In this document: positions 1 through 9,360 of the stretch, piece after piece | Position numbering within the stretch: the stretch's first letter is position 1 | Layout: each line of letters starts with the position of its first letter | Assembly: GCF_001647715.1 (NCBI RefSeq) | Contig: NZ_CP015600.1 | Span: forward strand, 4,464,001-4,528,000 | Direction of reading: 5' to 3' | Source: Pseudomonas antarctica | GTDB lineage: Bacteria > Pseudomonadota > Gammaproteobacteria > Pseudomonadales > Pseudomonadaceae | DNA: 64,000 nt | Translations under genes and position numbers: made by a program | Notes under the pieces: generated by a model | What the model was told of the DNA's origin: nothing | Database searches by the model: none | The model's input: the letters and a program-made list of their open reading frames with translations, nothing else

Positions 1-674
1 GTGGCGGTCACGGTAGCCGCCTGAATGCCGAACAACGGCACGAAGATACTTTGCTTGGCGCCGTAGTCCTGGTCCGGCGCGTACCAGATGGCTCGGCCCG
101 AGCGCAGCAATTTGAGCATACCGCGCACGTCGTCGCGTTCCACCGCCAGGGAATCGAGGTTATGCCGCTCACGGCCACGGCGCTGTATAAAGTCGAACAG
201 CGGGTTGCCATGCTCGCGGTACATGCCATCAATGGTGTGCTTCTGCCCGAGCAGGGCCGCGCCGATTTCCAGGGTCGTGAAGTGCAAGGCCATCAGGATC
301 ACGCCCTTGCCGTCCAGATGCGCCTGCTTCAAATGTTCAAGCCCTTCGACATGGGCCAGGCGCGCCAGACGCGACGTAGGCCACCACCAGCTCATGGCCA
401 TCTCAAAAAAGGCGATGCCGGTGGACGCGAAGTTTGCCTTGAGCAACTGCTTGCGCTCTTGGGCGGACTTTTCCGGGAAGCACAGCTCGAGGTTGCGCGC
501 GGCGATGCGGCGGCGATCACCAGCCACGCGGTACATGCCCGCACCAAGCAATCGACCAATGGTCAACAACGCCCGGTAGGGCAACTGAGTGATCAGCCAC
601 AGCAAGCCGAGCCCCAGCCATAGCAGCCAAAAACGCGGGTGAAGAAATACAGCTCGAAAACGCGGGCGATCCAT
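1..674 (-). CDS. lpxL: Lipid A lauroyl-type acyltransferase (LpxL/HtrB family), C-terminus cut by window edge
   Basis: This gene reads leftward from an ATG at 674 and runs off the window without a stop, so about 224 residues are visible. It should transfer a secondary acyl chain from acyl-ACP to Kdo2-lipid IV-A at the inner face of the inner membrane. The N-terminus has a hydrophobic stretch (about residues 9-25, [18 protein letters not shown]) typical of a single anchor. The segment [15 protein letters not shown] carries the HX4E active-site motif of the LpxL/LpxM family, and [11 protein letters not shown] precedes it as in family members. It is divergent from minC, sharing a short promoter region. 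Family assignment is firm; which acyl position and chain it handles cannot be read from sequence. Confidence 0.88.
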   Translation of the reverse strand, partial: MDRPRFRAVFLHPRFWLLWLGLGLLWLITQLPYRALLTIGRLLGAGMYRVAGDRRRIAARNLELCFPEKSAQERKQLLKANFASTGIAFFEMAMSWWWPTSRLARLAHVEGLEHLKQAHLDGKGVILMALHFTTLEIGAALLGQKHTIDGMYREHGNPLFDFIQRRGRERHNLDSLAVERDDVRGMLKLLRSGRAIWYAPDQDYGAKQSIFVPLFGIQAATVTA

Positions 675-793
675 TACAGATTCCGGTAAAGACAAGGGCC
701 GCGCATTCTACAACGGTTCGACTCGGCTTGCGGCCCGTGGATGTTCTCGTTATAAGTCTCGACACTTTTCGTGACAAGCCGCTTTTGCCGACC

Positions 794-1531
794 ATGAGCC
801 AAACCGAACCGCTAGACCAAGATCCCGTGTTCCAGCTGAAAGGCAGCATGCTCGCCATCACCGTGCTGGAGCTGGCCCGCAATGACCTCGACGCCCTGGA
901 CCGCCAACTGGCCGCCAAGGTCGCCCTGGCGCCGAATTTTTTCAACAATGCCCCACTGGTGCTGGCCCTGGACAAACTCCCGGCCGGCCAAGGCGCGATT
1001 GATTTGCCCGGCCTGATGCGCGTGTGCCGCTCCCATGGCTTGCGTACCCTGGCAATTCGCGCCAGCCGTATCGAAGACATTGCCGCGGCCATCGCCATTG
1101 AACTGCCAGTACTGCCACCGTCCGGTGCCCGCGAGCGCCCGCTCGACCCGACGGAAGGTGAAGTGAAGAAAAAACCGGAAAAACCGCCGGAACCCACGGT
1201 CAAGCCTACAAAGATCATCACCTCCCCCGTACGCGGCGGGCAGCAAATTTACGCCCAGGGCGGCGACCTCGTGGTGATCGCTCCGGTCAGCCCGGGTGCG
1301 GAACTTCTGGCCGATGGCAACATCCATGTATACGGCCCGATGCGCGGACGTGCCCTCGCCGGCATCAAGGGCGATACCAAGGCGCGTATTTTTTGCCAGC
1401 AGTTGACCGCTGAGCTAGTGTCGATCGCAGGCCAGTACAAGGTTTCAGAAGATTTGCGCCGTGATCCGCTGTGGGGGGCCGGGGTACAAGTCAGCCTGTC
1501 GGGCGATGTGTTGAACATCATCCGTCTTTAA
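794..1531 (+). CDS. minC: Septum site-determining protein MinC
   Basis: MinC inhibits FtsZ ring formation away from midcell and is brought to the membrane by MinD. The 245-aa protein has a MinC N-terminal domain (about 1-80, FtsZ inhibition), a charged proline/lysine-rich linker (about 115-140) and a C-terminal beta-helix domain. The C-terminal domain has the MinD-binding region [16 protein letters not shown] followed by [17 protein letters not shown]; enterobacterial MinC has RSGQ at the first place. An in-frame codon at 728 would add 22 residues unlike the family, so I chose the ATG at 794. It is followed 200 bp later by minD and minE. Confidence 0.95.
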   Translation: MSQTEPLDQDPVFQLKGSMLAITVLELARNDLDALDRQLAAKVALAPNFFNNAPLVLALDKLPAGQGAIDLPGLMRVCRSHGLRTLAIRASRIEDIAAAIAIELPVLPPSGARERPLDPTEGEVKKKPEKPPEPTVKPTKIITSPVRGGQQIYAQGGDLVVIAPVSPGAELLADGNIHVYGPMRGRALAGIKGDTKARIFCQQLTAELVSIAGQYKVSEDLRRDPLWGAGVQVSLSGDVLNIIRL

Positions 1532-1731
1532 CGGATACTGCCGCATTTTCCAAGCATCTCTAGACTCTGATAGCACAGCGAAACCGGCAAGACTTACGTA
1601 GGAATAATTAGAAGTTGGCTTTCCTTTTCGGGAACCACATCTTTTTCCTACAAAGGCTGTCCGCCTGCAGCGAGTTCCAAGAGATGTTTTTCAGGGACCG
1701 AAAAGTCCTTTTTCCTTAGGGGTGAAACACC

Positions 1732-2544
1732 TTGGCCAAGATTCTCGTGGTTACATCCGGCAAGGGTGGTGTGGGTAAGACCACCACCAGCGCCGCTATC
1801 GGTACCGGCCTCGCTCTGCGCGGCCACAAGACAGTCATCGTCGACTTCGACGTCGGTTTGCGTAACCTCGACCTGATCATGGGCTGCGAACGCCGCGTGG
1901 TGTACGACTTCGTCAACGTAGTGAACGGCGAAGCCAACCTGCAACAGGCCCTGATCAAGGACAAGCGCCTTGAGAACCTGTACGTGCTGGCCGCCAGCCA
2001 GACCCGTGACAAAGACGCGCTGACCAAAGAAGGCGTAGGCAAAGTTCTCGCCGAACTGAAAGAAACTTTCGAATACGTGGTGTGCGACTCCCCGGCCGGT
2101 ATCGAAACCGGTGCTCACCTGGCGATGTACTTCGCCGATGAAGCCATCGTGGTGACCAACCCGGAAGTGTCCTCGGTACGTGACTCGGACCGCATGCTCG
2201 GCCTGTTGGCCAGCAAATCCAAGCGCGCCGAAGATGGCCAGGACCCGATCAAGGAACACCTGCTCCTCACCCGTTACAACCCGGAGCGCGTCAGCAACGG
2301 CGAAATGCTCGGCGTTGAAGACGTGAAGGAAATCCTCGCCGTGACCCTGCTGGGCGTGATCCCGGAATCCCAAGCCGTGCTGAAAGCTTCCAACCAGGGC
2401 GTGCCGGTGATTCTTGACGACCAGAGCGACGCCGGCCAGGCGTACAGCGATGCCGTAGATCGCTTGCTGGGCAAGACCGTGGAACATCGCTTCCTCGATG
2501 TAAAGAAGAAGGGATTCTTCGAGCGTATCTTTGGAGGCAACTAA
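1732..2544 (+). CDS. minD: Septum site-determining ATPase MinD
   Basis: MinD is a membrane-cycling ATPase that recruits MinC and oscillates under MinE control. The 270-aa protein has the deviant Walker A motif GKGGVGKTTT near residues 10-19 and the membrane-targeting amphipathic helix at the C-terminus (KKKGFFERIFGGN). The start codon is TTG: the Walker motif lies at the expected distance from it and AGGGGTGAAACAC precedes it as ribosome binding site. A small hairpin (GGAC-cgaaaa-GTCC plus a T-run) sits about 20 bp upstream, which might modulate the downstream part of the operon. minE follows after 3 bp, so the two are translationally linked. Confidence 0.97.
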   Translation: MAKILVVTSGKGGVGKTTTSAAIGTGLALRGHKTVIVDFDVGLRNLDLIMGCERRVVYDFVNVVNGEANLQQALIKDKRLENLYVLAASQTRDKDALTKEGVGKVLAELKETFEYVVCDSPAGIETGAHLAMYFADEAIVVTNPEVSSVRDSDRMLGLLASKSKRAEDGQDPIKEHLLLTRYNPERVSNGEMLGVEDVKEILAVTLLGVIPESQAVLKASNQGVPVILDDQSDAGQAYSDAVDRLLGKTVEHRFLDVKKKGFFERIFGGN

Positions 2545-2547
2545 ACA

Positions 2548-2802
2548 ATGAAATTTCTCGACTTCTTTCGCGCCAACAAAAAGCCAAGTACCGCGTCGGT
2601 AGCGAAAGAGCGTCTACAGATCATCGTGGCGCACGAACGCGGCCAACGCAGCACACCGGACTACCTGCCAGCCTTGCAAAAGGAACTGGTCGAGGTGATT
2701 CGCAAGTACGTCAATATCGGCAACGATGACGTGCACGTCGCCCTGGAAAACGACGGCAGCTGCTCGATTCTGGAACTCAATATCACCCTGCCTGATCGTT
2801 AA
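2548..2802 (+). CDS. minE: Cell division topological specificity factor MinE
   Basis: MinE stimulates MinD ATPase and restricts MinC/MinD to the poles. The 84-aa length is normal. The N-terminal [12 protein letters not shown] is the membrane-binding segment, followed by the anti-MinCD helix ([17 protein letters not shown]) and the C-terminal topological domain ([18 protein letters not shown]). It is the last gene of minCDE, and a strong stem-loop follows 18 bp after the stop. Confidence 0.97.
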   Translation: MKFLDFFRANKKPSTASVAKERLQIIVAHERGQRSTPDYLPALQKELVEVIRKYVNIGNDDVHVALENDGSCSILELNITLPDR

Positions 2803-2820
2803 TCGAAAAGGCGGCTGCCA

Positions 2821-2873
2821 CGGCGGCTCGGTCACCTTGATCCCTTTGCGGGAACCGGGTGAGCGAGCCGCCG
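2821..2873 (+). terminator. Long imperfect stem-loop after minE
   Basis: The arms CGGCGGCTCGGTCACC (2821-2836) and its near complement ending at 2873 pair over about 16 bp with one mismatch; the loop of about 20 nt contains a second small inverted repeat (TCCC/GGGA). There is no T-run, so it may end or protect the minCDE transcript rather than act as a classic intrinsic terminator. Confidence 0.5.
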
Positions 2874-2898
2874 TTGGCGTTTGTTACGAGGCTGTTTA

Positions 2899-3534
2899 AT
2901 GCCGCTGTCCAATATTCATATCCTGCATCAGGACGATGCTGTCCTGGTGGTGAACAAGCCGACCTTGCTGCTCTCGGTGCCCGGCCGCGCCGATGACAAC
3001 AAGGACTGCCTGATCACCCGCCTCCAGGAAAACGGCTACCCCGAGGCCCGCATTGTCCATCGCCTGGACTGGGAAACCTCAGGGATCATCCTGCTCGCGC
3101 GGGACGCCGACACCCACCGCGAACTGTCCCGTCAGTTTCACGATCGCGAAACCGAAAAGGCCTACACCGCCTTGGCCTGGGGCCAGCCGGCACTGGACAG
3201 CGGCAGCATCGACCTGCCCCTGCGCTACGACCCGCCGACCAAACCACGCCATGTGGTCGACCATGAGTTCGGCAAGCATGCGCTGACCTTCTGGAAAGTA
3301 CTGGAACGTTGCGGTGACTGGTGCCGCGTCGAGCTGACGCCGATTACCGGGCGTTCGCACCAGTTGCGTGTGCATATGCTGTCGATCGGCCACCCGCTGT
3401 TGGGTGATGGCTTGTACGCCCACGAACAAGCCCTGGCCGCCTGGCCGCGCCTGTGCCTGCATGCGAGCATGTTGAGCTTTACGCACCCGCAAAGTGGTGA
3501 GCGGCTGCGCTTTGAGTGCCCTGCCCCTTTCTAA
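2899..3534 (+). CDS. rluA: RluA-family RNA pseudouridine synthase
   Basis: The enzyme isomerises uridine to pseudouridine in 23S rRNA and/or tRNA. The 211-aa protein shows the catalytic motif [11 protein letters not shown] (the Asp of HRLD is the nucleophile), then the family blocks KAYTALAWG and [10 protein letters not shown]. It has no S4 domain, which fits RluA rather than RluC/RluD. The ATG at 2899 follows ACGAGG at good spacing; the alternative TTG at 2881 lacks a binding site. It is independent of minCDE, from which the stem-loop separates it. The exact target uridines (RluA: 23S U746 and tRNA U32) are inferred from family size and position. Confidence 0.85.
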   Translation: MPLSNIHILHQDDAVLVVNKPTLLLSVPGRADDNKDCLITRLQENGYPEARIVHRLDWETSGIILLARDADTHRELSRQFHDRETEKAYTALAWGQPALDSGSIDLPLRYDPPTKPRHVVDHEFGKHALTFWKVLERCGDWCRVELTPITGRSHQLRVHMLSIGHPLLGDGLYAHEQALAAWPRLCLHASMLSFTHPQSGERLRFECPAPF

Positions 3535-3550
3535 GTTGGCAATGCATTAA

Positions 3551-3584
3551 AAATGTGGGAGGGGGCTTGCCCCCTCCCACATTT
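3551..3584. repeat. REP palindrome
   Basis: Perfect 15-bp arms (AAATGTGGGAGGGGG and its complement) around CTTG. This is a closed REP doublet without spacer, lying 17 bp after the rluA stop, and it may also serve as a transcription barrier. Confidence 0.85.
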
Positions 3585-3644
3585 GTAATGTGCACTTCTG
3601 GCCATCGAACGGTAAACTCCGCGCATTGCTGTCTGGAGCTATTT

Positions 3645-4934
3645 ATGCGCGAAGCGTTGAATCAAGGCCTGATCGACTTCCTCAAGGCCTCCCCTACTCC
3701 TTTTCATGCCACTGCCGCCCTCGCCCAGCGCCTGGAAGCGGCCGGTTACCAGCGTCTCGACGAGCGCGAAACCTGGGCCACCGAGGCCAACGGTCGCTAT
3801 TACGTGACCCGTAACGATTCCTCGATCATCGCGTTCAAGCTCGGCCGCCACTCGCCGCTGCAGGGCGGGATTCGCCTGGTCGGCGCCCACACCGACAGCC
3901 CGTGCCTGCGGGTCAAGCCCCAGCCGGAGCTGCAGCGCCAGGGCTTCTGGCAGTTGGGTGTGGAAGTCTACGGCGGTGCGCTGCTGGCCCCATGGTTCGA
4001 CCGCGACCTGTCGCTGGCCGGCCGCGTGACCTTCCGCCGCGACGGCAAGGTCGAGAGCCAGCTGATCGACTTCAAGCTGCCCATCGCCATCATCCCCAAC
4101 CTGGCCATTCACCTGAACCGTGAAGCCAACCAGGGTTGGGCGATCAACGCACAGACCGAGCTGCCGCCGATCCTGGCGCAATTCGCCGGTGACGAACGCG
4201 TGGACTTCCGCGCTGTGCTCACCGAGCAACTGGCGCGCGAACACGGCCTGAACGCCGACGTGGTACTCGACTACGAGTTGAGCTTCTACGACACCCAAAG
4301 TGCTGCAGTGATTGGCCTCAATGGCGACTTCATCGCCGGCGCCCGCCTCGACAACCTGTTGTCGTGCTACGCCGGCCTGCAAGCCTTGCTCACCAGCGAA
4401 ACCGATGAAACCTGTGTGCTGGTGTGCAACGACCACGAAGAAGTCGGCTCCTGCTCGGCCTGCGGTGCCGATGGTCCGATGCTGGAACAGACCCTGCGCC
4501 GCCTGTTGCCGGAAGGTGATGAATTCGTACGTACCATTCAGAAATCACTGTTGGTGTCGGCGGACAATGCCCACGGTGTCCATCCAAACTACGCCGAGAA
4601 ACACGACGCCAACCATGGCCCGAAACTCAATGCGGGCCCGGTGATAAAGGTCAACAGCAACCAGCGCTACGCCACCAACAGCGAAACCGCCGGCTTCTTC
4701 CGCCACCTGTGCATGGCCCAGGAAGTCCCGGTGCAGAGTTTTGTGGTACGCAGCGACATGGGCTGCGGCTCGACCATCGGCCCGATCACCGCCAGCCATT
4801 TGGGCGTACGCACCGTGGACATCGGCCTGCCGACGTTTGCCATGCACTCCATCCGTGAACTGTGCGGCAGCCATGACCTGGCGCATTTGGTGAAGGTACT
4901 GGGTGCGTTCTACGCGAGCCGCGACCTGCCCTGA
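3645..4934 (+). CDS. apeB: M18-family zinc aminopeptidase
   Basis: This is a cytosolic dodecameric metallo-aminopeptidase of the aspartyl-aminopeptidase family (429 aa). Metal and active-site blocks are visible in order: [44 protein letters not shown] and [11 protein letters not shown]. An open frame extends upstream through the REP to 3516, but ATG 3645 with GGAG eight bases before it matches the family start [21 protein letters not shown]. It stands alone between two REP elements. Substrate preference (acidic or other N-terminal residues) is not evident. Confidence 0.93.
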   Translation: MREALNQGLIDFLKASPTPFHATAALAQRLEAAGYQRLDERETWATEANGRYYVTRNDSSIIAFKLGRHSPLQGGIRLVGAHTDSPCLRVKPQPELQRQGFWQLGVEVYGGALLAPWFDRDLSLAGRVTFRRDGKVESQLIDFKLPIAIIPNLAIHLNREANQGWAINAQTELPPILAQFAGDERVDFRAVLTEQLAREHGLNADVVLDYELSFYDTQSAAVIGLNGDFIAGARLDNLLSCYAGLQALLTSETDETCVLVCNDHEEVGSCSACGADGPMLEQTLRRLLPEGDEFVRTIQKSLLVSADNAHGVHPNYAEKHDANHGPKLNAGPVIKVNSNQRYATNSETAGFFRHLCMAQEVPVQSFVVRSDMGCGSTIGPITASHLGVRTVDIGLPTFAMHSIRELCGSHDLAHLVKVLGAFYASRDLP

Positions 4935-4955
4935 ATTTGCAGGGCAACTCGGTCA

Positions 4956-5050
4956 AAAATGTGGGAGGGGGCTTGCCCCCGATAGCAGTGGGTCAGTCAA
5001 CATTTTAGTGACTGATAGACTGTCATCGGGAGCAATCCCCCTCCCACATT
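4956..5050. repeat. REPIN (REP doublet with spacer)
   Basis: Left arm AAATGTGGGAGGGGGCTTGC (from 4957) and right arm ending CCCCCTCCCACATT (5037-5050) are inverted around a spacer that itself contains the complementary stretches CAGTCAACA/TGACTG and ATCGGG/CCGAT. This is a typical REPIN of fluorescent pseudomonads. Confidence 0.85.
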
Positions 5051-5154
5051 GGGTTTTGTGTACACCTGGCCTGCAAACTGACCTGCATCATCTGCACTTC
5101 TGATAATCCGACCTAGACTTGTCAGTATTCCCACTCTGACAAGGCCGTCGCCCC

Positions 5155-5331
5155 ATGATCTCCATGTCCTCTTTCCACGCCATGCTTATCCCCATCCTGA
5201 TCGGCATGATCCTGCTCGCGACCGGCTTCAACTTTCGCGACAAGCCCGTCGGCGTGTTTGGCATGTGGGTCGGTATGCTGCTGATCCTGGGAACCGTGGT
5301 TTACAAAATCCTCGCCAAACTGGCGGAATGA
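5155..5331 (+). CDS. Small two-helix membrane protein of unknown function
   Basis: A 58-aa open frame starts MISMSSFHAMLIPILIGMIL. Two hydrophobic segments (about residues 8-23 and 36-51) flank a short polar turn (NFRDKPVG), so it is predicted to be an inner-membrane hairpin. The stop lies 72 bp before the mechanosensitive channel gene on the same strand, so the two may be co-transcribed. The composition is clearly coding (hydrophobic, third-position GC), but I do not recognise the family. Confidence 0.6.
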   Translation: MISMSSFHAMLIPILIGMILLATGFNFRDKPVGVFGMWVGMLLILGTVVYKILAKLAE

Positions 5332-5403
5332 CAAATGCACTCGCATTGGGCATAACGGCCTCGTACACTCGGTCAATTCGTCGTTTCCAAGGTTGACCGC
5401 CTC

Positions 5404-7569
5404 GTGCTTTCCCGTCTTCGTGCCCTGCCCTGCTGTTTCCTGATCGCCCTGCTGATGCTGCTGCCGCTCACGCCTGCCCAAGCCGTGGGCTTGCCCGGCT
5501 TGCTGGGCAGCACCAACAAGCCCCAACCCCAGGCCGATGTACCGCTGGGGCAGTCGCTGGACGAGGTCATCAAAACCCTGGAAAACGACCGGCAGCGCAC
5601 TCAGTTGCTGAGCGATTTAAAGAAGCTGCGCGAAGCCACGCAAAAGGCCCAACCCGCCGCCGAACAAGGCGTTCTCGGGTTGATCGGCGGCACCCTGGCC
5701 GGCCTTGAGGCACAGTTTTCCGGTGCAGACAGCCCGCTGGGGCGCTGGTCCAACGAAGTTGACCTGGCCAAGGATGAACTCGGCGCGCTGATGATGCCGG
5801 CCAGTGAATGGCTGCCGATCATTTTCGGCTTTGCCGTGATCCTGGCGGTATGGAGCCTGCTGGCCGCCGCCCTGATCTGGCTCAGCCACCGCGTACGCGA
5901 GCGTTTCGGCTTGCCCGAGGAACTGCCGCAACACCCACGTACCTGGGACATGCTGCGCTTCGCCCTGCGCAAATTGGGGCCATGGCTGATTGCCCTGGTC
6001 ATCACGGTTTACCTGAGCTATGTGCTGCCCTCGTCCCTGGGCAAATCCCTGGCGATGGTGCTGGCTTACGCATTGGTGGTCGGCACCTGTTTCTCGGCGA
6101 TCTGCGTGATTGCCTTCTCCGTACTGGACGGCCCGCACCGCCACCGCGCGCTCTACATCCTGCGTCGCCAGGCCTTCCGCCCGCTGTGGCTGATCGGCAG
6201 CTTCGCCGCCTTTGGTGAAGCGCTGAGCGACCCGCGAATGATGCAGGCCCTGGGTCAGCACCTGGCCCATACGGCGGCGACCGTCGCCAATGTGATGGCG
6301 GCATTGTCCACCGGCGTATTTATCCTGCGTTTCCGCCGGCCGATCGCCCACCTGATCCGCAACCAACCGCTGTCCCGGCGCCTTACCCGCCGCGCCATCA
6401 CCGACACGCTCTCGATTATCGGCAGCTTCTGGTATTTACCGGCGCTGCTGCTGGTGGGCATCTCGTTGTTTGCCACCTTCCTGTCTGCCGGCGACACCAG
6501 CACCGCCCTGCGCCAATCTCTGTTATGCACGGTGTTGCTGGTGTTGTGCATGGTGATCAACGGGCTGGTGCGCCGTCATGCGCTCAAACCGCTACGCGGG
6601 CACAAGCGCCACGCGCTCTACTCCGAGCGCCTGAAAAGCTTCGTGTACACCCTGGCTCATTTGGTGGTGTGGCTGGCGTTTATCGAATTGGGCTTGCGCG
6701 TCTGGGGCCTTTCGCTGATTCGTTTTACCGAAGGCGATGGCCATGAAATCAGCGTCAAGCTGTTCGGCCTTGGCGGCACGCTGCTGTTTGCCTGGTTGAT
6801 CTGGATCCTCAGCGACACCGCGATCCACCACGCCCTCACGCGCTCGCGCAAAGGCCTGGCCAACGCGCGTGCGCAGACCATGATGCCGCTGATTCGCAAC
6901 GTGCTGTTCGTGACCATCTTTATCATCGCCGCCATCGTCGCCCTGGCGAACATGGGCATGAACGTCACGCCACTGCTGGCCGGTGCCGGTGTGATCGGCC
7001 TGGCCATCGGTTTTGGTGCGCAATCGCTGGTAGCGGACCTGATTACCGGCCTGTTCATCATCATCGAAGACTCCCTGGCCATCGATGACTACGTGGACGT
7101 TGGCGGCCACCTCGGTACCGTCGAGGGCCTGACCATCCGTACCGTGCGCCTGCGGGACATCGACGGCATCGTGCACACCATTCCGTTCAGCGAAATCAAG
7201 AGCATCAAGAACTACTCGCGGGAGTTCGGCTACGCGATCTTCCGGGTGGCGATCCCCTACAACATGGAAATCGACGACGCCATCAAGTTGATGCGCGACG
7301 TCGGCCAGAAAATGCGCAACGACCCACTGCAACGCCGCAACATCTGGTCGCCGCTGGAAATTCAGGGCGTGGAAAGCTTCGAGTCCGGCAGTGCGATCCT
7401 GCGCGCGCGCTTCAAAACCGCGCCGATCAAGCAGTGGGAAGTGTCGCGGGCGTTCAACCTGTCGCTCAAGCGCCATCTGGATGAGGCCGGGCTGGATTTG
7501 GCCACGCCGCGCTTGAGTGTGCAGGTGGTGACCGCCGGCAGCGTGCAGGAGAAAGATCAACAACAATAA
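5404..7569 (+). CDS. Large MscS-family mechanosensitive channel (YbiO-like)
   Basis: This 721-aa protein should open under membrane tension to release solutes during hypo-osmotic shock. It begins at a GTG with a signal peptide (residues 1-27 ending TPAQA), has a periplasmic, partly coiled region (about 40-125), then some ten membrane spans. The MscS core is at about residues 490-660: pore helix and beta-domain entry (PLLAGAGVIGLAIGFGAQSL), then GLFIIIEDSLAIDDYV and the upper beta domain with ITFSE-like HTIPFSEIKSIKNYS. Length and layout match the YbiO-type group rather than small MscS. The stop is 17 bp before the M20 hydrolase, so an operon is likely. Confidence 0.88.
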   Translation: MLSRLRALPCCFLIALLMLLPLTPAQAVGLPGLLGSTNKPQPQADVPLGQSLDEVIKTLENDRQRTQLLSDLKKLREATQKAQPAAEQGVLGLIGGTLAGLEAQFSGADSPLGRWSNEVDLAKDELGALMMPASEWLPIIFGFAVILAVWSLLAAALIWLSHRVRERFGLPEELPQHPRTWDMLRFALRKLGPWLIALVITVYLSYVLPSSLGKSLAMVLAYALVVGTCFSAICVIAFSVLDGPHRHRALYILRRQAFRPLWLIGSFAAFGEALSDPRMMQALGQHLAHTAATVANVMAALSTGVFILRFRRPIAHLIRNQPLSRRLTRRAITDTLSIIGSFWYLPALLLVGISLFATFLSAGDTSTALRQSLLCTVLLVLCMVINGLVRRHALKPLRGHKRHALYSERLKSFVYTLAHLVVWLAFIELGLRVWGLSLIRFTEGDGHEISVKLFGLGGTLLFAWLIWILSDTAIHHALTRSRKGLANARAQTMMPLIRNVLFVTIFIIAAIVALANMGMNVTPLLAGAGVIGLAIGFGAQSLVADLITGLFIIIEDSLAIDDYVDVGGHLGTVEGLTIRTVRLRDIDGIVHTIPFSEIKSIKNYSREFGYAIFRVAIPYNMEIDDAIKLMRDVGQKMRNDPLQRRNIWSPLEIQGVESFESGSAILRARFKTAPIKQWEVSRAFNLSLKRHLDEAGLDLATPRLSVQVVTAGSVQEKDQQQ

Positions 7570-7586
7570 ACTCAGGAGAGGTCTTT

Positions 7587-8933
7587 ATGCGTTTGAATGG
7601 TCTGACACACCGATGGGTTTTAGGCGTGCTGTGCGGGGTCGCCAGCAGCGCGGTGATTGCCGCCAGCAGTGGCCAGGACAGCGCCCGCGAGGAAATCGCC
7701 ACCCAGGCCAAGGCGCTGGAGCCGAGCCTGCTGGAAACCCGCCGCGATATCCACGCTCACCCCGAATTGGGCAATACCGAGACACGCACCGCCGAGCTGG
7801 TCGCCAAACAACTTCGCGACCTCGGCCTTGAGGTGAAAACCGGCGTGGCCCGCACCGGCGTCGTCGCCATCTTGAAGGGTGGCCTGCCCGGCCCCACCGT
7901 CGCCTTGCGCGCCGACATGGATGCGCTGCCGGTCAAGGAAGTCGCCGACCTGCCCTTCGCCTCGAAGGCCAAAGGCACCTACCTGGGCAAAGAGGTCGAC
8001 GTCATGCACGCCTGTGGCCACGACGCCCACACCGCGATCCTGCTGAGCACAGCGAAAATTCTTACCGGCATGCGTGACCGCCTGCCCGGCACCGTGGTGT
8101 TTTATTTCCAGCCGGCCGAAGAAGGCCCGAGCGACTTTATCCCCGACGGCAAGAACACCTGGGGCGCGAAAATGATGGTGCAGGAAGGCGTGATGACGGC
8201 ACCCAAGCCGGATGCCGTGTTCGGCCTGCATGTCTGGGCCGGCGTACCGGCCGGGCAGATCACTTACCGCCCGGGCCCGACCCTGGCCAGTTCCGATGAC
8301 CTGCGCATCAAGATCCTCGGCAAACAGACCCACGCCGGCCGCCCGTGGGACGGCATCGACCCGATCACCGTTGGCGCGCAAACCATTGTCGGCCTGCAAA
8401 CCGTGGTGAGCCGGCGTACCGACATCTCGTCGTTTCCGTCGGTGGTGAGCATTGGCACCATCAACGGCGGCACGCGCTACAACATCATCCCGGAGTCGGT
8501 CGACATGAGCGGCACCATTCGCTCCTACGATTACGGCATTCGCCAGAAGCTGCACGCGGATGTGCGCCAGACCGTGGAAAAAATCGCCGAGAGTGGCGGT
8601 GCCAAGGCCGAAGTCACCATCATCGAGAAGTACGACCCGACCATCAACAACCCGGCGCTGACCGAGAAAATGCTGCCAAGCCTGCGCTGGGCGGCCAAGG
8701 ATGATGTGGTGCAAGGGCCGCTGGTTGGCGGTGCCGAGGACTTCTCGTTTTATGCCAAGCAAGCGCCAGGACTGTTTGTGTTCCTGGGGGTGACCCCGAG
8801 GGATCAGGACATGAGCAAAGCCGCGCCGAACCATAATCCGGGCTTCTTTGTGGATGAGTCGGCGTTGGTGGTAGGAGTGCGGACACTGGCGTCGTTGGCG
8901 ACGGATTATCTGTATACCAACACACCGCAATAG
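7587..8933 (+). CDS. Exported M20D-type amidohydrolase
   Basis: This 448-aa zinc hydrolase resembles hippurate/N-acyl-amino-acid amidohydrolases. A signal peptide of about 25 residues (RWVLGVLCGVASSAVIAAS) suggests periplasmic location, unlike most cytosolic relatives. Metal-binding blocks are HAHPELGNTE, RADMDALPVKE, HACGHDAHTA, PAEEGPSDF and GGAEDFSFYAKQAPG; the Cys and His of HACGHDAH and the Glu of PAEEG are the expected dinuclear ligands and catalytic base. A good ribosome site (AGGAGAGG) precedes the ATG. It ends just before a REPIN that separates it from the convergent mbtH. The natural substrate is unknown. Confidence 0.88.
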   Translation: MRLNGLTHRWVLGVLCGVASSAVIAASSGQDSAREEIATQAKALEPSLLETRRDIHAHPELGNTETRTAELVAKQLRDLGLEVKTGVARTGVVAILKGGLPGPTVALRADMDALPVKEVADLPFASKAKGTYLGKEVDVMHACGHDAHTAILLSTAKILTGMRDRLPGTVVFYFQPAEEGPSDFIPDGKNTWGAKMMVQEGVMTAPKPDAVFGLHVWAGVPAGQITYRPGPTLASSDDLRIKILGKQTHAGRPWDGIDPITVGAQTIVGLQTVVSRRTDISSFPSVVSIGTINGGTRYNIIPESVDMSGTIRSYDYGIRQKLHADVRQTVEKIAESGGAKAEVTIIEKYDPTINNPALTEKMLPSLRWAAKDDVVQGPLVGGAEDFSFYAKQAPGLFVFLGVTPRDQDMSKAAPNHNPGFFVDESALVVGVRTLASLATDYLYTNTPQ

Positions 8934-8940
8934 GGCTGTT

Positions 8941-9032
8941 CTGTGGGAGCGGGCTTGCCCGCGAGAGTGGTGTGTCAGTCGACGTAGTTGCAAACTGACA
9001 CTCAGCTATCGCGGGCAAGCCCGCTCCCACAG
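8941..9032. repeat. REPIN with perfect 24-bp arms
   Basis: CTGTGGGAGCGGGCTTGCCC begins the left arm (8941-8964) and its exact complement forms 9009-9032. The 44-bp spacer includes the pair TGTCAGT/ACTGACA. It lies between two convergent genes and may act as a bidirectional transcription stop. Confidence 0.9.
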
Positions 9033-9049
9033 TTTGGGGCAGCGGTGTG

Positions 9050-9274
9050 TCAGCTGGCCAGCGCAGCAGCGTCCATCTTCTGACGCAGGCTCAGCGGGCG
9101 CATATCGGTCCAGACTTCTTCGATGTAAGCCAGGCACTCTTTCTTCATGCCGCTCTTGCCCACGGTGCGCCAGCCTTCCGGTACGACCTTGTAGTCGGGC
9201 CAGATGGAATACTGTTCTTCGTGGTTGACCACTACCTGAAACAGGATGTCGTCGCGGTCAAATACTGAGGTCAT
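9050..9274 (-). CDS. mbtH: MbtH-like NRPS partner protein
   Basis: MbtH-like proteins bind NRPS adenylation domains and are needed for their folding and activity; this one should serve the pyoverdine NRPSs. The 74-aa protein has the family signature [19 protein letters not shown] and the later W and MRPLSLR. It lies 83 bp downstream of pvdH on the same strand and has its own PvdS-type promoter overlapping the pvdH stop, so it can be made from pvdH read-through or alone. The pairing of mbtH and pvdH matches the P. aeruginosa locus. Confidence 0.95.
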   Translation of the reverse strand: MTSVFDRDDILFQVVVNHEEQYSIWPDYKVVPEGWRTVGKSGMKKECLAYIEEVWTDMRPLSLRQKMDAAALAS

Positions 9275-9336
9275 TGCTGTTCTCCATCGCTAAAAAGGCT
9301 GGCTGCGCACCACGCGCAGCGCTGATATCTGTAGAA

Positions 9337-9360
9337 ACGTACCAGGCTTGCGAAAAATTA
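9337..9360 (-). promoter_or_regulatory. Probable PvdS-dependent promoter for mbtH
   Basis: On the minus strand TAATT (9360-9356) is followed by exactly 16 bases and CGT (9339-9337). The PvdS (iron-starvation) consensus is TAAAT-N16-CGT, so there is one mismatch. The first three bases of the TAATT element are the pvdH stop codon. The CGT lies 63 bp before the mbtH start. Confidence 0.6.
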
